The notes under the pieces: model-generated
The model's input: only the letters and a program-made list of their open reading frames with translations
Databases searched by the model: none
What the model was told of the DNA's origin: nothing
Shown: in pieces, positions 6,574 through 14,625 of the stretch
How the letters are laid out: every line of letters begins with the position of its first letter
How positions within the stretch are numbered: position 1 is the first letter of the stretch
Translations under genes and position numbers: made by a program
Source: a virus
Length of the DNA stretch: 58,751 bases
Strand: one strand, 5' to 3'
IMG/VR virus record: IMGVR_UViG_3300030104_001141
Coordinates: 1 to 58,751 of that record

Positions 6574-6615
6574 CTTCAAGTAGGGCAGTTTGCTTGTTCT
6601 GTTTTAAAAACAAGC
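6560..6615 (+). other. Two consecutive hairpins after the VWA gene
   Basis: An 8-bp stem with a GCTT loop (6560-6579) spans the VWA stop codon, followed by a 7-bp stem GCTTGTT/AACAAGC (6592-6615). Neither has a following T tract, so they are poor terminators. They occupy the position filled by hammerheads at earlier junctions and may be processing or stability elements. Confidence 0.45.
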
Positions 6616-6618
6616 ATC

Positions 6619-6634
6619 TATTAACCAATTAATA
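6619..6634. repeat. TATTAA-N4-TTAATA palindrome, copy 3
   Basis: Perfect copy with centre CCAA, just upstream of the ribosome binding site of the gene at 6648. Confidence 0.7.
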
Positions 6635-6647
6635 CTTAGGAGTGAGT

Positions 6648-6839
6648 ATGAGTAAACCAAAAACAAAACAAACATTTATCTATTTAGGTGGATTAAGAAA
6701 AGCCTTTTCAGATTTAGACAATGCTATACCTGATAGTGCTTTTGAATATGACTTAGACCAATCAATGATTAATGATGTATGGAATGAAATAAGTGTAGTT
6801 GAAAAACAAATTGATGATGGAGTATTCAATGAAAAATAA
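6648..6839 (+). CDS. Small early hypothetical protein
   Basis: This 63-residue acidic protein matches no family I know. The ATG at 6648 follows AGGAG by five bases and is preferred over an in-frame GTG two codons upstream. Its end overlaps the next gene by 11 bases. It opens a second series of small genes after the two hairpins. Confidence 0.65.
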   Translation: MSKPKTKQTFIYLGGLRKAFSDLDNAIPDSAFEYDLDQSMINDVWNEISVVEKQIDDGVFNEK

Positions 6840-7008
6840 TATTTATACAAAAGACTACAAAGATATTAAAAGTATTTTTGAGAACTTTTGGAAACAAACA
6901 AACATAAGTAGAAATGAACCTTATATGTATATGTTTTCAAACAAAAAAACCAATAAAGATTACTTTAAACATTCTCTAACAAGAGAATATGTAGAGGTGG
7001 AAAGCTAA
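6829..7008 (+). CDS. Small early hypothetical protein
   Basis: This 59-residue protein is rich in Lys, Asn, Tyr and Phe and of unknown function. The start at 6829 has GGAG six bases upstream, inside the preceding gene. Its stop overlaps the next start as TAATG, so it is coupled to the ADP-ribosyltransferase-like gene. Confidence 0.6.
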   Translation: MKNNIYTKDYKDIKSIFENFWKQTNISRNEPYMYMFSNKKTNKDYFKHSLTREYVEVES

Positions 7009-7679
7009 TGGAAAAACATTACTTAGAACAAGAAGCCGAAAGATATATCAAGGAAAGAGAAGATGAACTTAAATATCCTGTAAAAGATTACAACCAAAAA
7101 AAGGTAACCTTATATCATGGAACATCTACTAAATATCTTGATGATATTTTAAAGCAAGGTATCAAACCTAGATATGAAAAAGAAAGTATTTGGGAAGATA
7201 ATCCTAGTAGACCTGACATGGTTTACTTATCTAGTGCTTATGCAGTTTACTTTTCTCAAGTTGCATCACACAAATTAGGTGGCAAACCTGTAGTATTTGA
7301 AGTAAAAGTAAATACTAAAAGTTTATATCCTGATGAAGATTTTCTTGAGCAAATTACAAGAGTTGACCCTGCATGGAAAGATACTTTGTCTCTTGGCATG
7401 GAAGAAAGAACTGCATGGTTCAAAAAAAATATGCTTGATTACAAGACTGCTTACGCAGATAGTTTAGGTGCGTTAGGTAATGCCTGTCATAAAGGAATTA
7501 TCAAACCTAAAAACATTATCAGATACAGCATCTTAGATGAGTCAAAAATATTAGATTATTCAGACCCAACAATAACTTTAATGAACTATCAAATTTTGGG
7601 TGGCAGATATAGAAAGCTGTCTCAAAAAACTATGTGGGAAGAACCCCTATCTATAAAAACAAGGAGTAAAAATGGATAA
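7008..7679 (+). CDS. ADP-ribosyltransferase-like protein
   Basis: This 223-residue protein begins its core with VTLYHGTSTKYLDDILKQGI (H37), the opening strand and helix typical of the His-type ADP-ribosyltransferase fold (PARP, KptA and DarT-like groups). MVYLSSAYAVYFS (Y73-Y81) follows, a usual second motif, and then VVFEVKVN. The acidic third-motif residue cannot be fixed by eye. Such enzymes move ADP-ribose from NAD+ onto protein or nucleic acid and are common phage host-takeover or counter-defence factors. Its early position fits that role. A ribosome site and the TAATG overlap support the start. Confidence 0.65.
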   Translation: MEKHYLEQEAERYIKEREDELKYPVKDYNQKKVTLYHGTSTKYLDDILKQGIKPRYEKESIWEDNPSRPDMVYLSSAYAVYFSQVASHKLGGKPVVFEVKVNTKSLYPDEDFLEQITRVDPAWKDTLSLGMEERTAWFKKNMLDYKTAYADSLGALGNACHKGIIKPKNIIRYSILDESKILDYSDPTITLMNYQILGGRYRKLSQKTMWEEPLSIKTRSKNG

Positions 7680-7968
7680 ATTAACTATAAAAAACTGGGA
7701 TGAGCCTATTAATGAAAAGCAAATGGATTCTTTATGTGAGATATATGATTTGCTACTTAAGTTTAGGACTACTAATGGACATACTGTAATGTTTCCAAAC
7801 AACCCTGAAGATGAACTGCCTTTTATGTTATCTCTAATTAAAAAAGAATTAGAGATTTTAATTAAAAGATATATAGATGCTAATAACAAAGATGGTGCAT
7901 CAAATTATTTTAATAGAGAAAGATGCGAATATTATCTTTCTGAATCAATGGAAAATAAAAATGGATAA
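7672..7968 (+). CDS. Early hypothetical protein
   Basis: This 98-residue, mostly helical acidic protein is of unknown function. AAGGAG lies seven bases before the start, inside the end of the preceding gene, and the reading frames overlap by eight bases at both ends. No motif is recognisable beyond a probable two-helix hairpin in residues 50-95. Confidence 0.65.
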   Translation: MDKLTIKNWDEPINEKQMDSLCEIYDLLLKFRTTNGHTVMFPNNPEDELPFMLSLIKKELEILIKRYIDANNKDGASNYFNRERCEYYLSESMENKNG

Positions 7969-8104
7969 ATTAAAAAAAGAATGGAGAATATTTAAACAAG
8001 ATTTTCAAAGACAATGTAATGAAAGTTTTATGTTTAGATTTAATTGGTATGTACTAAAGCCTCTTGCTTTAGTGCTTGGAATAATAATTTTAATTATTTT
8101 ATAA
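7961..8104 (+). CDS. Small single-span membrane protein
   Basis: This 47-residue peptide has a basic N-terminal half (DKLKKEWRIFKQDFQRQ) and one C-terminal membrane segment (PLALVLGIIILIIL). Predicted topology is N-in with a cytoplasmic basic face. The start overlaps the previous gene's end. Small membrane peptides in early phage operons often act in superinfection exclusion or host membrane modification; that is only a suggestion. Confidence 0.6.
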   Translation: MDKLKKEWRIFKQDFQRQCNESFMFRFNWYVLKPLALVLGIIILIIL

Positions 8105-8113
8105 GGAGTGAGT

Positions 8114-8512
8114 ATGAATAAGATAAAAGAATTTGTTATCGACATATTAGATAGAAACAGATTAACAAAATCAATAATAGTATTTTGTTATGAGTTTTAT
8201 ATTTGGATAATAAAAAGACCCATGTTAGAACATACTGGAATAGATTTTGCTGGTGTTGAAGTGCCTGTAGTAGTTAATGAAAAAGAGTTTAACTTTAGTG
8301 GGCGTTGGATAGCTGACATGGAAATAACAGAAACTAGACCTTTATGGTATAGCTACAATGGTAAAAAAGAAAAAACAATAATTCGTATTCTTGCCAATAA
8401 AGAGATAGGTATTTTTACTATCTATAAACCTAAATGGTATAGAACTTTTTTAAACAAAAAAAATAAATTTAATAAATTATTAAGGAGAATAAATAATGTA
8501 TTTAGTAAATAA
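8114..8512 (+). CDS. Early hypothetical protein with N-terminal hydrophobic helix
   Basis: This 132-residue protein has a hydrophobic stretch near residues 20-35 (IIVFCYEFYIWII), a beta-rich middle and a basic C-terminus. The ATG at 8114 follows AGGAG by five bases; a GTG two codons earlier is less likely. It may be membrane-associated. No family is recognised. Its end overlaps the next gene by 17 bases. Confidence 0.6.
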   Translation: MNKIKEFVIDILDRNRLTKSIIVFCYEFYIWIIKRPMLEHTGIDFAGVEVPVVVNEKEFNFSGRWIADMEITETRPLWYSYNGKKEKTIIRILANKEIGIFTIYKPKWYRTFLNKKNKFNKLLRRINNVFSK

Positions 8513-8780
8513 AAATAACGACCTGTTGAATGATGTAAGAGAAAGTATTACTGAAATTTGTAATCATATCTATACAAAGATAGACAGAAAACCAAAGGAT
8601 AATTACGAAACAAAAGAAGAAGATTTACTTTTGTTAAAGTCTTTTAATACTTTTGTAACTATTAATCAGTTAATACTTGATAAGTTACATCCTGAAAGAA
8701 AGCAAATGAACCTGCCAAATCCAAAACATTTTGGTATCTCAAAGCATGGTGAAATTATAGAAGTAGAGGTAACTGCATAA
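8496..8780 (+). CDS. Early hypothetical protein
   Basis: This 94-residue protein of unknown function starts eight bases after AAGGAG. It is largely helical with a short C-terminal strand region. A perfect TATTAA-N4-TTAATA palindrome lies inside the coding sequence at 8660-8675. Its stop overlaps the next start as TAATG. Confidence 0.65.
   Translation: MYLVNKNNDLLNDVRESITEICNHIYTKIDRKPKDNYETKEEDLLLLKSFNTFVTINQLILDKLHPERKQMNLPNPKHFGISKHGEIIEVEVTA
8660..8675. repeat. TATTAA-N4-TTAATA palindrome, copy 4 (in coding sequence)
   Basis: Perfect copy with centre TCAG inside a gene, followed by the usual CTT extension. Its presence in coding DNA argues that the site binds something rather than only forming leader RNA. 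Confidence 0.65.
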
Positions 8781-9316
8781 TGAAAAAATTAGAAATCAAA
8801 ATAGAAGATGGTATTGAAAAACCTGATTATACCGGTAAGAATATTCTTACTGGCGAGACAATGAAATCTCTTAGAGATATGAAAGCCGGACAAAGTTTTA
8901 CTGTCAAAACAGAATCCCACAAACTTACAGTGCAATTGTATGGTAGAAAAATAGGTAAGGTATTTTCCTCAAGAAAAATATACGAGGGAAATACCAAAGG
9001 AAAAAATACACCATATCATTTTAGAATATGGTGTGAGAGTGGCAAGGCAAAACCTCTACCATCAAGTAAACCACCTAGTGAAAATCCCAAACTTAAATCT
9101 TTTGGTTCTATATCAAAGACACAAGTATCTGATGATGGAGATGGAGATGCTACTACAAGACATAGAGTATCTGATGATGTTCTAGCTATGGCAGAATTGA
9201 GAGCAGACAACAAAAGAATTGTAGAAGATTTAGATAAAATCAAACAGATTTTAAAAGAAGAATTGAAGCATGATATGGAAACATTTAAACCTTTAAATGA
9301 AGATGCCTCTAACTGA
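8780..9316 (+). CDS. Phage hypothetical protein with DUF7303-like half
   Basis: This 178-residue protein has a beta-rich N-terminal half with the pattern SLRDMKAGQSF...RKIGKVFSSRK...FRIW, similar in outline to the small protein at 13487 (ELEVNESF...FSITTREVDEGIRVWRV), so the two may share a fold. The C-terminal part is a Ser/Pro/Asp-rich linker followed by a probable coiled coil (residues 130-165). Its role is unknown; small phage proteins of this type often sit among replication genes. Confidence 0.6.
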   Translation: MKKLEIKIEDGIEKPDYTGKNILTGETMKSLRDMKAGQSFTVKTESHKLTVQLYGRKIGKVFSSRKIYEGNTKGKNTPYHFRIWCESGKAKPLPSSKPPSENPKLKSFGSISKTQVSDDGDGDATTRHRVSDDVLAMAELRADNKRIVEDLDKIKQILKEELKHDMETFKPLNEDASN

Positions 9317-9334
9317 AATCAATTTTAAAAGGGG

Positions 9335-9409
9335 GGTAATTTGGGAGATGCTAGACCCTTACCTGCTATCAGAAAATGCAACAGCGAGGCTTACATGAGC
9401 CTAATTTTT
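9335..9409 (+). other. Structured leader with terminator-like hairpin
   Basis: This is within a 120-bp gap. GGTAA (9335-9339) and GGG (9343-9345) pair with CCC and TTACC (9356-9363) around a ten-base loop. Downstream, AGGCT/AGCCT (9387-9402) is followed by AATTTTT, a weak intrinsic terminator shape. The order structured element, terminator-like hairpin, gene suggests attenuation. It matches no riboswitch class I know. Confidence 0.4.
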
Positions 9410-9436
9410 AAAAATATTTATAAAAAAGGAGTAAAA

Positions 9437-9592
9437 ATGGATAAACAAGAACTAATCAGACAATTAGAACAGATTATGGAGAATGTTGAATCTGACTTTA
9501 AGAAACAAAAATCTTTGTTACAAGAAATGCAAGACAAAGTATTTGTATTAAGAATAGAAACCAATGATTTAATCAAGGAGTTAAAACAATGA
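9437..9592 (+). CDS. Small coiled-coil protein
   Basis: This 51-residue protein appears to be one continuous amphipathic helix, probably a coiled coil. The start at 9437 follows AAGGAG; an in-frame upstream start at 9341 would place the structured leader inside the gene and has no ribosome site. It overlaps the next gene as ATGA. Confidence 0.6.
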   Translation: MDKQELIRQLEQIMENVESDFKKQKSLLQEMQDKVFVLRIETNDLIKELKQ

Positions 9593-10182
9593 GTGCAAAA
9601 GCAAAGTTTGTATATGCAAAACCTTTTATTACACATGAAAAATTTGGTATTGAAAAAGTTATAAAGCATGACCAAGTTTATGGATGGAAAGATAGATTGA
9701 TTGATGCTAAATTTATTCAACCTTTTAGAGATTATGATTTTTATAATAGTGATTTTACAGTTGAAAAAAGTTATGCAGAAATGGTAAATATTTTTGGCAA
9801 ACCAATTAAAGTAACTGGTAAGTTTGAAGATGCGAAATGTTTTTATTCTTTTAGTAATGAAATGTCTTGGACTGTAGATGCTGTTTGGTATTTACTTTTG
9901 CAAGACCAAAGCTATAGAGGAAAGAAAATAGAAGTGCCTGTTATTATATACAATTTAAATGGTGGTAAAAATTACAATAGATTTTATGACAAGGCTAGAG
10001 CAGAAAATTTAGTTGAAGATTTTGGCGATAGGTTTCCCAAAGCATATAGAATGAATAACAAGTTATCCAATGTAAATTGTTGGAATATTATAATTGGTAG
10101 TCAATGGAAATCTACTGAACATGAAAGAACTACACCTGAGAATCAATTGTATATAAAAAATTTAATTAATTTAGGAGTATAA
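9589..10182 (+). CDS. Early hypothetical protein
   Basis: This 197-residue protein matches no family I recognise. It is aromatic-rich, with segments such as SWTVDAVWYLLL (residues 92-103) and a Gly/Asn/Tyr-rich turn (NLNGGKNYNRFYDKARAE). It starts by ATGA overlap with the coiled-coil peptide. Its size and mixed alpha/beta look suggest a single globular enzyme or binding domain. Confidence 0.6.
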   Translation: MSAKAKFVYAKPFITHEKFGIEKVIKHDQVYGWKDRLIDAKFIQPFRDYDFYNSDFTVEKSYAEMVNIFGKPIKVTGKFEDAKCFYSFSNEMSWTVDAVWYLLLQDQSYRGKKIEVPVIIYNLNGGKNYNRFYDKARAENLVEDFGDRFPKAYRMNNKLSNVNCWNIIIGSQWKSTEHERTTPENQLYIKNLINLGV

Positions 10183-10185
10183 ATA

Positions 10186-10374
10186 ATGGCAAATTATTCA
10201 ACAAGAGTAATAGTAACTTTAGATTTTGACCACATACCTGAAAGGGAAGAAATCGAAAATACACTATTAGATATAATAAAAGAGAATGAGTTGGTTTACG
10301 AAACTGCAATTAGTCCTGTAGATAAACCTCTTGTTTCAATCAAAGCAAGATTATTTAACAAGGAGTATTTATGA
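10186..10374 (+). CDS. Small early hypothetical protein
   Basis: This 62-residue protein has a predicted beta-alpha-beta layout (TRVIVTLDFDHI, EREEIENTLLDIIKE, VSIKARLF). TTAGGAG precedes the start, and its end overlaps the next gene as ATGA-type coupling. Function is unknown. Confidence 0.6.
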   Translation: MANYSTRVIVTLDFDHIPEREEIENTLLDIIKENELVYETAISPVDKPLVSIKARLFNKEYL

Positions 10375-10601
10375 GTAACAACAAACACAAAAATTGTTTA
10401 CATAGAATAATAACTTTTGATAAAGATATGCAAACAGTTTGTGGAGACTGTGGAGATTTGTTTTCTCTTGTAGTAAATGAAGAACAAGATGAAGTCTATT
10501 TTGAAATACTACATGAAGAAGATGATGGAACTTATACAGCGTTTCATAGAAGTTATGAAGAACAAACAAGATTATTTAACGAAATATCGAACATACATTA
10601 A
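10371..10601 (+). CDS. Small early hypothetical protein with CxxC
   Basis: This 76-residue acidic protein has one CGDCG motif (residues 24-28) and an isolated upstream Cys/His pair (CLHR), so a small metal-binding ribbon is possible. AAGGAG lies upstream. The acidic C-terminal half could mimic DNA, but nothing in the sequence proves it. Confidence 0.55.
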   Translation: MSNNKHKNCLHRIITFDKDMQTVCGDCGDLFSLVVNEEQDEVYFEILHEEDDGTYTAFHRSYEEQTRLFNEISNIH

Positions 10602-10610
10602 GGAGTAAAA

Positions 10611-10796
10611 ATGAAATCAACAGTAAAATTTAATACAAAACCAAAACCAAAGACCGGATATGTTACAACCCGTATGCCTGATACTTTACGAGAATCAATA
10701 CAAGAAGTAGCAAATGAGAATAGAAGAAGTCTATCCTCACAAATAGTCTTTATGCTTGAACAACAGATTCAACAGCGTTCAAGCAACAATCCTTAG
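10611..10796 (+). CDS. Arc-like ribbon-helix-helix DNA-binding protein
   Basis: This 61-residue protein has the ribbon-helix-helix pattern: a short strand (GYVTTRMP), helix 1 (DTLRESIQEVANENRR) and helix 2 (SLSSQIVFMLEQQIQQ). Such proteins dimerise through the strand, which reads the DNA groove, and act as repressors. It is a candidate for binding the CTAGT arrays or the TATTAA palindromes. AAGGAG precedes the start. It is the last gene of the rightward early operon and converges on the leftward gene at 10750, overlapping it by 47 bases. Confidence 0.75.
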   Translation: MKSTVKFNTKPKPKTGYVTTRMPDTLRESIQEVANENRRSLSSQIVFMLEQQIQQRSSNNP

Positions 10797-11289
10797 AGTT
10801 CTCACTCTTTTTTCTATACAAGCGTTCAGATATTGCATTTAGTCCCAATTTTAAGAGGTGCAATTCCTGTTCGCTTGTTATAGATTTATTAAAACAAACA
10901 ACATTGATAAGAAAATCCGGCAAACCTACTGATGTGTTGCGACCCCCCTGAGTTCTTAAAATTTTTGTAATCCTTGTAAGAACAAGTGCTTTCAAAGATT
11001 TATGTGAAGAAGTATTAGCCAATCCACCATCCTGAAATGTAGCAATAAGGTTTACTGATGATGGAAATATCCCTGACTGGGATGCTAACTTATATATAAA
11101 TTCACCTGCGTTATGTTGTTTCTCATCTATTAACGAGTTAATAAATAACTTATCTATAACGAGTTGGTTCTTAATTCGTGTTCTAAAAATTCCTTTCCCC
11201 AAACTTTCTAACTCACAATCAAAATGTGAGTGAAGTTCCTTTGTTCCTAAATCTGTAGGATTAAAATTCCCAATCGTATTCTTCCCCAT
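10750..11289 (-). CDS. Hypothetical protein downstream of primase-helicase
   Basis: This 179-residue protein has no family that I recognise. A mainly helical core is seen around residues 60-165. The start at 11289 is chosen because GAGG lies six bases upstream; an ATG four codons earlier (11301) is weaker. It begins 29 bases inside the primase-helicase gene and is presumably translated with it, so a replication accessory or loader role is reasonable. A TATTAA palindrome lies inside it (11128-11143). Confidence 0.65.
   Translation of the reverse strand: MGKNTIGNFNPTDLGTKELHSHFDCELESLGKGIFRTRIKNQLVIDKLFINSLIDEKQHNAGEFIYKLASQSGIFPSSVNLIATFQDGGLANTSSHKSLKALVLTRITKILRTQGGRNTSVGLPDFLINVVCFNKSITSEQELHLLKLGLNAISERLYRKKSENSKDCCLNAVESVVQA
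10795..10813 (+). terminator. Weak intrinsic terminator of the early operon
   Basis: AGAGT and ACTCT form a five-pair stem with a TCTC loop, followed by T6. It overlaps the stop codon of the ribbon-helix-helix gene. The stem is short, so it would be leaky, but it is the only candidate between the convergent units. Confidence 0.4.
11128..11143. repeat. TATTAA-N4-TTAATA palindrome, copy 5 (in coding sequence)
   Basis: Perfect copy with centre CGAG inside the leftward gene at 10750-11289. Confidence 0.6.
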
Positions 11290-13027
11290 AAACAACCTCA
11301 TTATTTTTCTCAGAATAAACGCCTGTTGGTGGATAATATTCTAGCATTGTTTCGCCCTGTTTACCTACCCACTTGAATCTACATTTCCAACAATGTATTT
11401 CGACATCTGTCCCATCTCCTCTATGAACTGTAATTCCTAAATCACATTTAGCAAACCATGATGCTGAACCGGAGATAGAATATCCTGATGGTACAGGTAT
11501 CTTACCTTTCATATCCGGATATAATTTATGTGGATGTGCGATAAAGAAAACATGAATATCGTGTGCTTTAGCAAACTGACTTATCTTTGTAAGCATAGTA
11601 GAAATATTGTCTGTCTCATTACCTGTCGTTCTATCCATCTCAATATAATTGTATGGGTCTATCACTAAGCCTCTACAACCTAACTGTCTTACAGCACCAA
11701 TACTTTTCTCAAGTATAGATTCTATGGTAGCTGATTCCCCATTTGTATAATCAAGAAACATAAAGTGTTCTTCAATAAACTTAAGTGCATTGTCTCTCTC
11801 ATCCTCATTCATTCTAGCCATAGCACCACTAAAGAAAGGTTTGTCGACATACTTTTCTACTAACTTTGCTATGTGTAAATCCGGTGGATTCTCAAAGCTA
11901 CATATTGCAAACTTCCAATCCTCTTTCTTTGCTAGGTTCATCATAATCATATCAATAAATTCAGACTTACCTGATGATGGAATACCTGTAACGACTGATA
12001 ACTGCCCACCTGCAATCTTAAATAGTTCATCTACATTCTGATATCCTGTTGATGCACCTTGCATAAAACCTTTATCATATAAATCAATAACACTATTTTC
12101 GTAATGCTCACTTTTATACAACCCTGATAATGGGTAAGGCTCACTGTTATCAATACATTCTTTTAATATTTCTTTGCCATGCTTGAGTAAGGTTTCATTA
12201 GCATCCTTACAATCTTCCGGTAAAGTAGCTAACCAAACTTTATTCTTTCCTATACGCCTTGCTAGTTCTTCAGTAAGTGCTTCACCTGATGAGTCTTTAT
12301 CGCAACATATAACGACTTTCTCAACATTGTCTAACTGGTCGTTGGCGTTCCATATATAAGCAAACTTCTTATCTTCTTGGGGAGATATCTTGTTGTTACT
12401 AACTTTCATTACAGCACCATTAGGTACTGACAAGGCACAATCAATACCACTTTCATACAAAGCAAGAGCATCAAACTCACCCTCACATATAACTATTAAG
12501 TCGTTAATAGTTAATCTATCTAACCCAAACAGCGTTCTAGCTGACCCCTCTTGGGTAAAATTCTTTCCCTCAACAGTTCGCCACTTGATAGCGTAAACAT
12601 TTTCTTCATTGTAATAAGGAAACCCAATAGCATCCTGAACACCCACACCATTGAACCCTCTCTTATCAAACAAGACACCATATTTTTTTGCAGTATCTTC
12701 TGATATCCCTCTATCTGTAAGCATCTTACTTTCAAATTCATTTTTTCCGTTTCTCTGGGACGCTGTTTTTGAAATTTTTAAAGGTGTTATTTTTTCTACT
12801 TTCTTTTCTACTTTCTTTTCTACTAGATTATTCTTTTTGTTCATGTCTACTACTCCACTTAATTGACAATGCCAACATTGATATAAAACTTTATTGCCCT
12901 CTCTTGTGAGAGATAAAGTTCGTTGATTTTTTTTCTTTCTACCTTGAGAACAAGATGGACATTCTATCCTCTTGTTTGAAAAATCCTCAATGTATTGAGA
13001 ATTAATTACTGAAACTACCTCTTGCAT
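11261..13027 (-). CDS. T7 gp4-like primase-helicase
   Basis: This 588-residue bifunctional replication protein has an N-terminal zinc ribbon (C23, C26, C51, C54), a TOPRIM primase domain with CEGEFDAL (E182) and a later CCDKDSSGEAL Asp motif, and a C-terminal DnaB/RecA-type helicase with Walker A GIPSSGKS (G348-S355). It unwinds DNA at the fork and makes RNA primers. With no DNA polymerase gene in the genome it must work with the host replicase. AAGGAG lies six bases before the start. The CTAGT operator array B is directly upstream, so replication is probably repressible. Confidence 0.92.
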   Translation of the reverse strand: MQEVVSVINSQYIEDFSNKRIECPSCSQGRKKKNQRTLSLTREGNKVLYQCWHCQLSGVVDMNKKNNLVEKKVEKKVEKITPLKISKTASQRNGKNEFESKMLTDRGISEDTAKKYGVLFDKRGFNGVGVQDAIGFPYYNEENVYAIKWRTVEGKNFTQEGSARTLFGLDRLTINDLIVICEGEFDALALYESGIDCALSVPNGAVMKVSNNKISPQEDKKFAYIWNANDQLDNVEKVVICCDKDSSGEALTEELARRIGKNKVWLATLPEDCKDANETLLKHGKEILKECIDNSEPYPLSGLYKSEHYENSVIDLYDKGFMQGASTGYQNVDELFKIAGGQLSVVTGIPSSGKSEFIDMIMMNLAKKEDWKFAICSFENPPDLHIAKLVEKYVDKPFFSGAMARMNEDERDNALKFIEEHFMFLDYTNGESATIESILEKSIGAVRQLGCRGLVIDPYNYIEMDRTTGNETDNISTMLTKISQFAKAHDIHVFFIAHPHKLYPDMKGKIPVPSGYSISGSASWFAKCDLGITVHRGDGTDVEIHCWKCRFKWVGKQGETMLEYYPPTGVYSEKNNEVVYGEEYDWEF

Positions 13028-13059
13028 TTACCACTCCTTATGTTTAGTATTACTATAAT

Positions 13060-13130
13060 CTAGTATTAAACTAAATTTATATCTATTATTTAAAACATAT
13101 CTAGTATTTAACTATCTAGTTTTATACTAG
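13060..13130. promoter_or_regulatory. CTAGT-type operator array B
   Basis: Three sites of the same family as array A: CTAGTATTAAACTAA (13060-13074, the reverse complement of the site ending at 223), CTAGTATTTAACTAT (13101-13115) and CTAGTTTTATACTAG (13116-13130, identical to 239-253). A degenerate fourth lies near 13043. They lie in the leader of the primase-helicase and run into the 3' end of the upstream gene, where they encode its last residues. Confidence 0.7.
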
Positions 13131-13395
13131 AGTTTTCCTCTCCAACCTTTTTATTCCACATCATTCCCCTGATTGATGAAATCATATTGTCTGCTGTCTC
13201 TTTTGGATTTTCGCTACCTCTTAAATGTAGCAAGGATTTTCTTAATGAATTGGCATTTACATTAGCGAGTTCACATATCTCATCAAAATCTTCAGAACCA
13301 AACCAATCATAAGACTCATATACTTTCTTACTATCATTAGATACTGCATCTCTTATGCTTTGATATATAACTGAAAGATATAATTCACTATTCAT
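13108..13395 (-). CDS. Small phage protein, possibly a replication accessory
   Basis: This 95-residue protein has the pattern ESYDWFGSEDFDEICELANVN (around residues 26-46), a W...S.DF...C.LA.. segment that recurs in small proteins of many phages of alphaproteobacteria. Its function is not known to me. The middle helices could form a helix-turn-helix. It is the first gene of the leftward replication unit. Its last codons are formed by operator array B. Confidence 0.65.
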   Translation of the reverse strand: MNSELYLSVIYQSIRDAVSNDSKKVYESYDWFGSEDFDEICELANVNANSLRKSLLHLRGSENPKETADNMISSIRGMMWNKKVGEENSSIKLDS

Positions 13396-13426
13396 AATTT
13401 CTATAAAATTAATTTTTTAATTAGTA

Positions 13427-13455
13427 TTTGTATTTAATATTAAAATACATATAAT
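13427..13455 (+). promoter_or_regulatory. Candidate promoter of the recombination operon
   Basis: TTTGTA at 13427-13432 and a perfect TATAAT at 13450-13455 are separated by 17 bp, 31 bp upstream of the gene at 13487, in the divergent gap 13396-13486. Confidence 0.5.
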
Positions 13456-13486
13456 GACAAGGGTAAAGATGAAAAAAGGAGTAAAT

Positions 13487-13747
13487 ATGTTCAAGATTGA
13501 AAAGGATATACCCATACCACCCATTAATAGAAAGGTGCGTAGGAAACCTAATAGCATTACAAAATGTTTACAAGAATTAGAAGTCAATGAATCTTTTGTT
13601 GTTCCAATTCCTGATGGCTCAAACCCTATGGCATTTAGAAATCAAATTGGTTACGCAAAATCTATTATAAAACAGAAAAGAAAAGATAATTTTTCTATCA
13701 CAACAAGAGAAGTTGATGAGGGTATTAGGGTATGGCGAGTAGAATAA
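13487..13747 (+). CDS. Small phage protein, DUF7303-like
   Basis: This 86-residue protein has an N-terminal basic stretch (PPINRKVRRKPN) and a core ELEVNESFVVP...FSITTREVDEGIRVWRV typical of small uncharacterised phage proteins, and similar in outline to part of the protein at 8780. The start at 13487 follows AAGGAG; an upstream in-frame ATG overlaps the promoter. Its end overlaps the nuclease gene by 16 bases. Confidence 0.65.
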   Translation: MFKIEKDIPIPPINRKVRRKPNSITKCLQELEVNESFVVPIPDGSNPMAFRNQIGYAKSIIKQKRKDNFSITTREVDEGIRVWRVE

Positions 13748-14625
13748 CCAACAAGCATAACTTACCACAGACTTTAGTAAACCTTGCTGAAAGTAGAGAC
13801 TATTCAAGAGGTGCATCTGATAGAAGTATTACGCAGTTAATAGATAGTCCTCAAGTATCAGTGTTAAGAATGGCGAATGATAACAACATTGAAGAAGATG
13901 TTGTTGATACTTTTTGGGCAAATCTTGGTAGTGCTATCCATCACATAACTGAAAAGGGTGCTGATGATAACCACCTAGTAGAAGAAAGATTGTTTACTCA
14001 AGTTGGAACTTGGACAGTTTCCGGTGCTATTGATGTACAAAAGATTGAAGATGATGGAAGTATTAGTGTAATGGATTATAAATTTACTAGCGTTTGGGCA
14101 GTAAAGAATCCTAAGTTAGATTGGGAAAGACAATTAAATTGTTATGCTTATCTTGTAGCAAAAGAAAAGAATGTAAAGATTAAAGATTTAAAGATAATAA
14201 CTTTCTTAAGAGATTGGAATAGAAACAATGCAAAGAGAGATGATAAATACCCACAACAACAAATATTAGTAGTCCCTATAAAGCTATGGAGTTTTGAAGA
14301 ACAAGAACAATACATTAAAGATAGGGTTCAATTGCATCAAGAGACTGCCTATGGCTTTGTAAGTGATGAGTCTATGTCCGAGTGTAACAAAGAAGAAAGA
14401 TGGCAAAGAGAGGACTCATACGCTGTTAGAAAGGAAGTTAATAAAAGGGCATTGAAAGTCTTTGATAACAAAGAAGAAGCTGAAAAGTTTTTAAAAGAGA
14501 AAGATAGTGATGAGTATGTCATTGATGAAAGAAAAGGAGAACCTATAAGATGCACCGGTAACTACTGCAAAGTAAATGAATGGTGTAGTCAATATCAAAA
14601 ATGGAGTAAACAAAATGAAAAATGA
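13732..14625 (+). CDS. RecB/Cas4-like PD-(D/E)XK nuclease
   Basis: This 297-residue nuclease shows the fold's motifs in order: LGSAIHHI (H70), an acidic VEERLF segment, SGAIDV (D101) and MDYKF (D115, K117), followed by a Gln/Tyr motif (RQLNCYAYL). Three C-terminal Cys residues (C274, C279, C285) with an earlier Cys could hold an iron-sulphur cluster as in Cas4/AddB nucleases. It is expected to resect DNA ends, giving single strands for the annealing protein at 14829. It overlaps its neighbours on both sides. Confidence 0.82.
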   Translation: MASRITNKHNLPQTLVNLAESRDYSRGASDRSITQLIDSPQVSVLRMANDNNIEEDVVDTFWANLGSAIHHITEKGADDNHLVEERLFTQVGTWTVSGAIDVQKIEDDGSISVMDYKFTSVWAVKNPKLDWERQLNCYAYLVAKEKNVKIKDLKIITFLRDWNRNNAKRDDKYPQQQILVVPIKLWSFEEQEQYIKDRVQLHQETAYGFVSDESMSECNKEERWQREDSYAVRKEVNKRALKVFDNKEEAEKFLKEKDSDEYVIDERKGEPIRCTGNYCKVNEWCSQYQKWSKQNEK

